Below, piece after piece: positions 57,398 to 57,634 of a DNA stretch of 57,634 bases. The position numbers and the translations under genes are program-made. The notes under the pieces are model-generated. The model searched no databases and was not told where the DNA came from. It was given only the letters and a program-made list of their open reading frames with translations. The stretch's first letter is position 1; every line of letters starts with the position of its first letter. This DNA is from a virus. The DNA lies in IMG/VR virus record IMGVR_UViG_3300003323_000363, positions 1 to 57,634 of that record. The stretch is one strand, 5' to 3'.

Positions 57398-57634
57398 ATG
57401 GAAAAAGAACAACTTATCCAATTATTTGCGGCGACGCTCAACATCAAACCGGAGAAATTCGCGGAGATCGCAGAGGCAGAAGACGCAGAGGCACAAATCA
57501 AAGAATTGAGCAAGGCGGCTCTAACCAAAAAGTTCAATGAAGGCCACGGTAAAGGACTTTCCAAAGGCACAAAGGAGCTTGTAGATGCCATTAAGAGCGA
57601 GTTGGGCGTGGATTTTTCAGGCACAACAGGGCAG
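57398..57634 (+). CDS. Head scaffold protein, N-terminal part (continues at base 1)
   Basis: The ATG at 57398 opens a frame of exactly 79 codons that has no stop before the window ends and continues in phase at base 1. The joined protein is about 302 residues. This part is mostly charged helix (EKEQLIQLF, KFAEIAEAEDAEAQIKEL). Its place between minor head genes and the major capsid gene, and its helical, lysine- and glutamate-rich make-up, fit a scaffold that shapes the procapsid and is then removed. No protease gene is seen next to it. The role is inferred from position and composition, not from a motif. Confidence 0.75.
   Translation, partial: MEKEQLIQLFAATLNIKPEKFAEIAEAEDAEAQIKELSKAALTKKFNEGHGKGLSKGTKELVDAIKSELGVDFSGTTGQ

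Noticed and set aside
25394-57634. Integrase, repressor or attachment site for a temperate phage
   Set aside because: No recombinase-type gene, repressor of the CI or Arc type next to an integrase, or terminal repeat was seen. KilA-N and HTH proteins alone do not show lysogeny.

Overview
The window reads as the complete genome of a tailed, siphovirus-type phage of Bacteroidota, drawn as one open circle. The reading frame that starts at 57398 runs off the right edge and continues in frame at base 1 to a stop at 672, so the two ends join inside one gene, the probable head scaffold. Several things point to a Bacteroidota host, probably a Cytophagales-like bacterium: a replication protein with a DUF4373-type start, promoters of the Bacteroidota form (TTG, 19 bases, TAnnTTTG), few Shine-Dalgarno sites, and structural proteins typical of phages of this phylum. 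I see no integrase, repressor or plasmid-partition module, so a lytic lifestyle is likely.

Late half, plus strand (49.1 kb to the end, then 1 to 25.4 kb). A secreted protein and a cluster of five tRNA genes (Arg, Gln, Pro, His, Met) come first. They are followed by a ParB-like protein, small and large terminase, portal, a gpF-like minor head protein, scaffold, major capsid protein and a 2-oxoglutarate/Fe(II) oxygenase. Next are the neck and tail-completion genes, with small membrane genes packed between them, then a tail chaperone pair joined by a likely programmed -1 frameshift, and the tape measure. Several very large tail-tip or fibre proteins follow, one with a glycosidase-like and a beta-lactamase-like domain and one with a collagen-like shaft and an SGNH esterase. 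Between them lies the lysis group: a unimolecular spanin candidate, two membrane coiled-coil proteins and a GH108 endolysin. There is no sheath gene, so the tail should be non-contractile.

Early half, minus strand (49.0 kb down to 25.5 kb). It starts at a strong Bacteroidota-type promoter near 49.07 kb. About 30 very small genes come first, most linked by ATGA start/stop overlaps. Then come a KilA-N protein, a Rad50/SbcC-like ATPase, RecT, a metallo-beta-lactamase-fold protein interrupted by an HNH endonuclease gene, and a sliding clamp. A GIY-YIG-type nuclease, a replication initiator pair, a Dam-type methyltransferase and a RuvC-like resolvase complete the block. There is no phage DNA polymerase or helicase, so the clamp, initiator and recombination proteins probably work with the host replisome. 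The two halves converge on a perfect 10-bp bidirectional terminator at 25461-25490.

The signals most worth a second look are these. (1) An 18-codon leader ORF before the tRNA cluster is rich in exactly the codons those tRNAs read, and is followed by a terminator with a competing hairpin. (2) Two structured RNAs of similar design lie at 30.05 and 46.05 kb. (3) A shared operator is repeated at the two promoters of the recombination genes. (4) Enzyme domains are built into tail proteins, and an oxygenase gene sits in the capsid operon.
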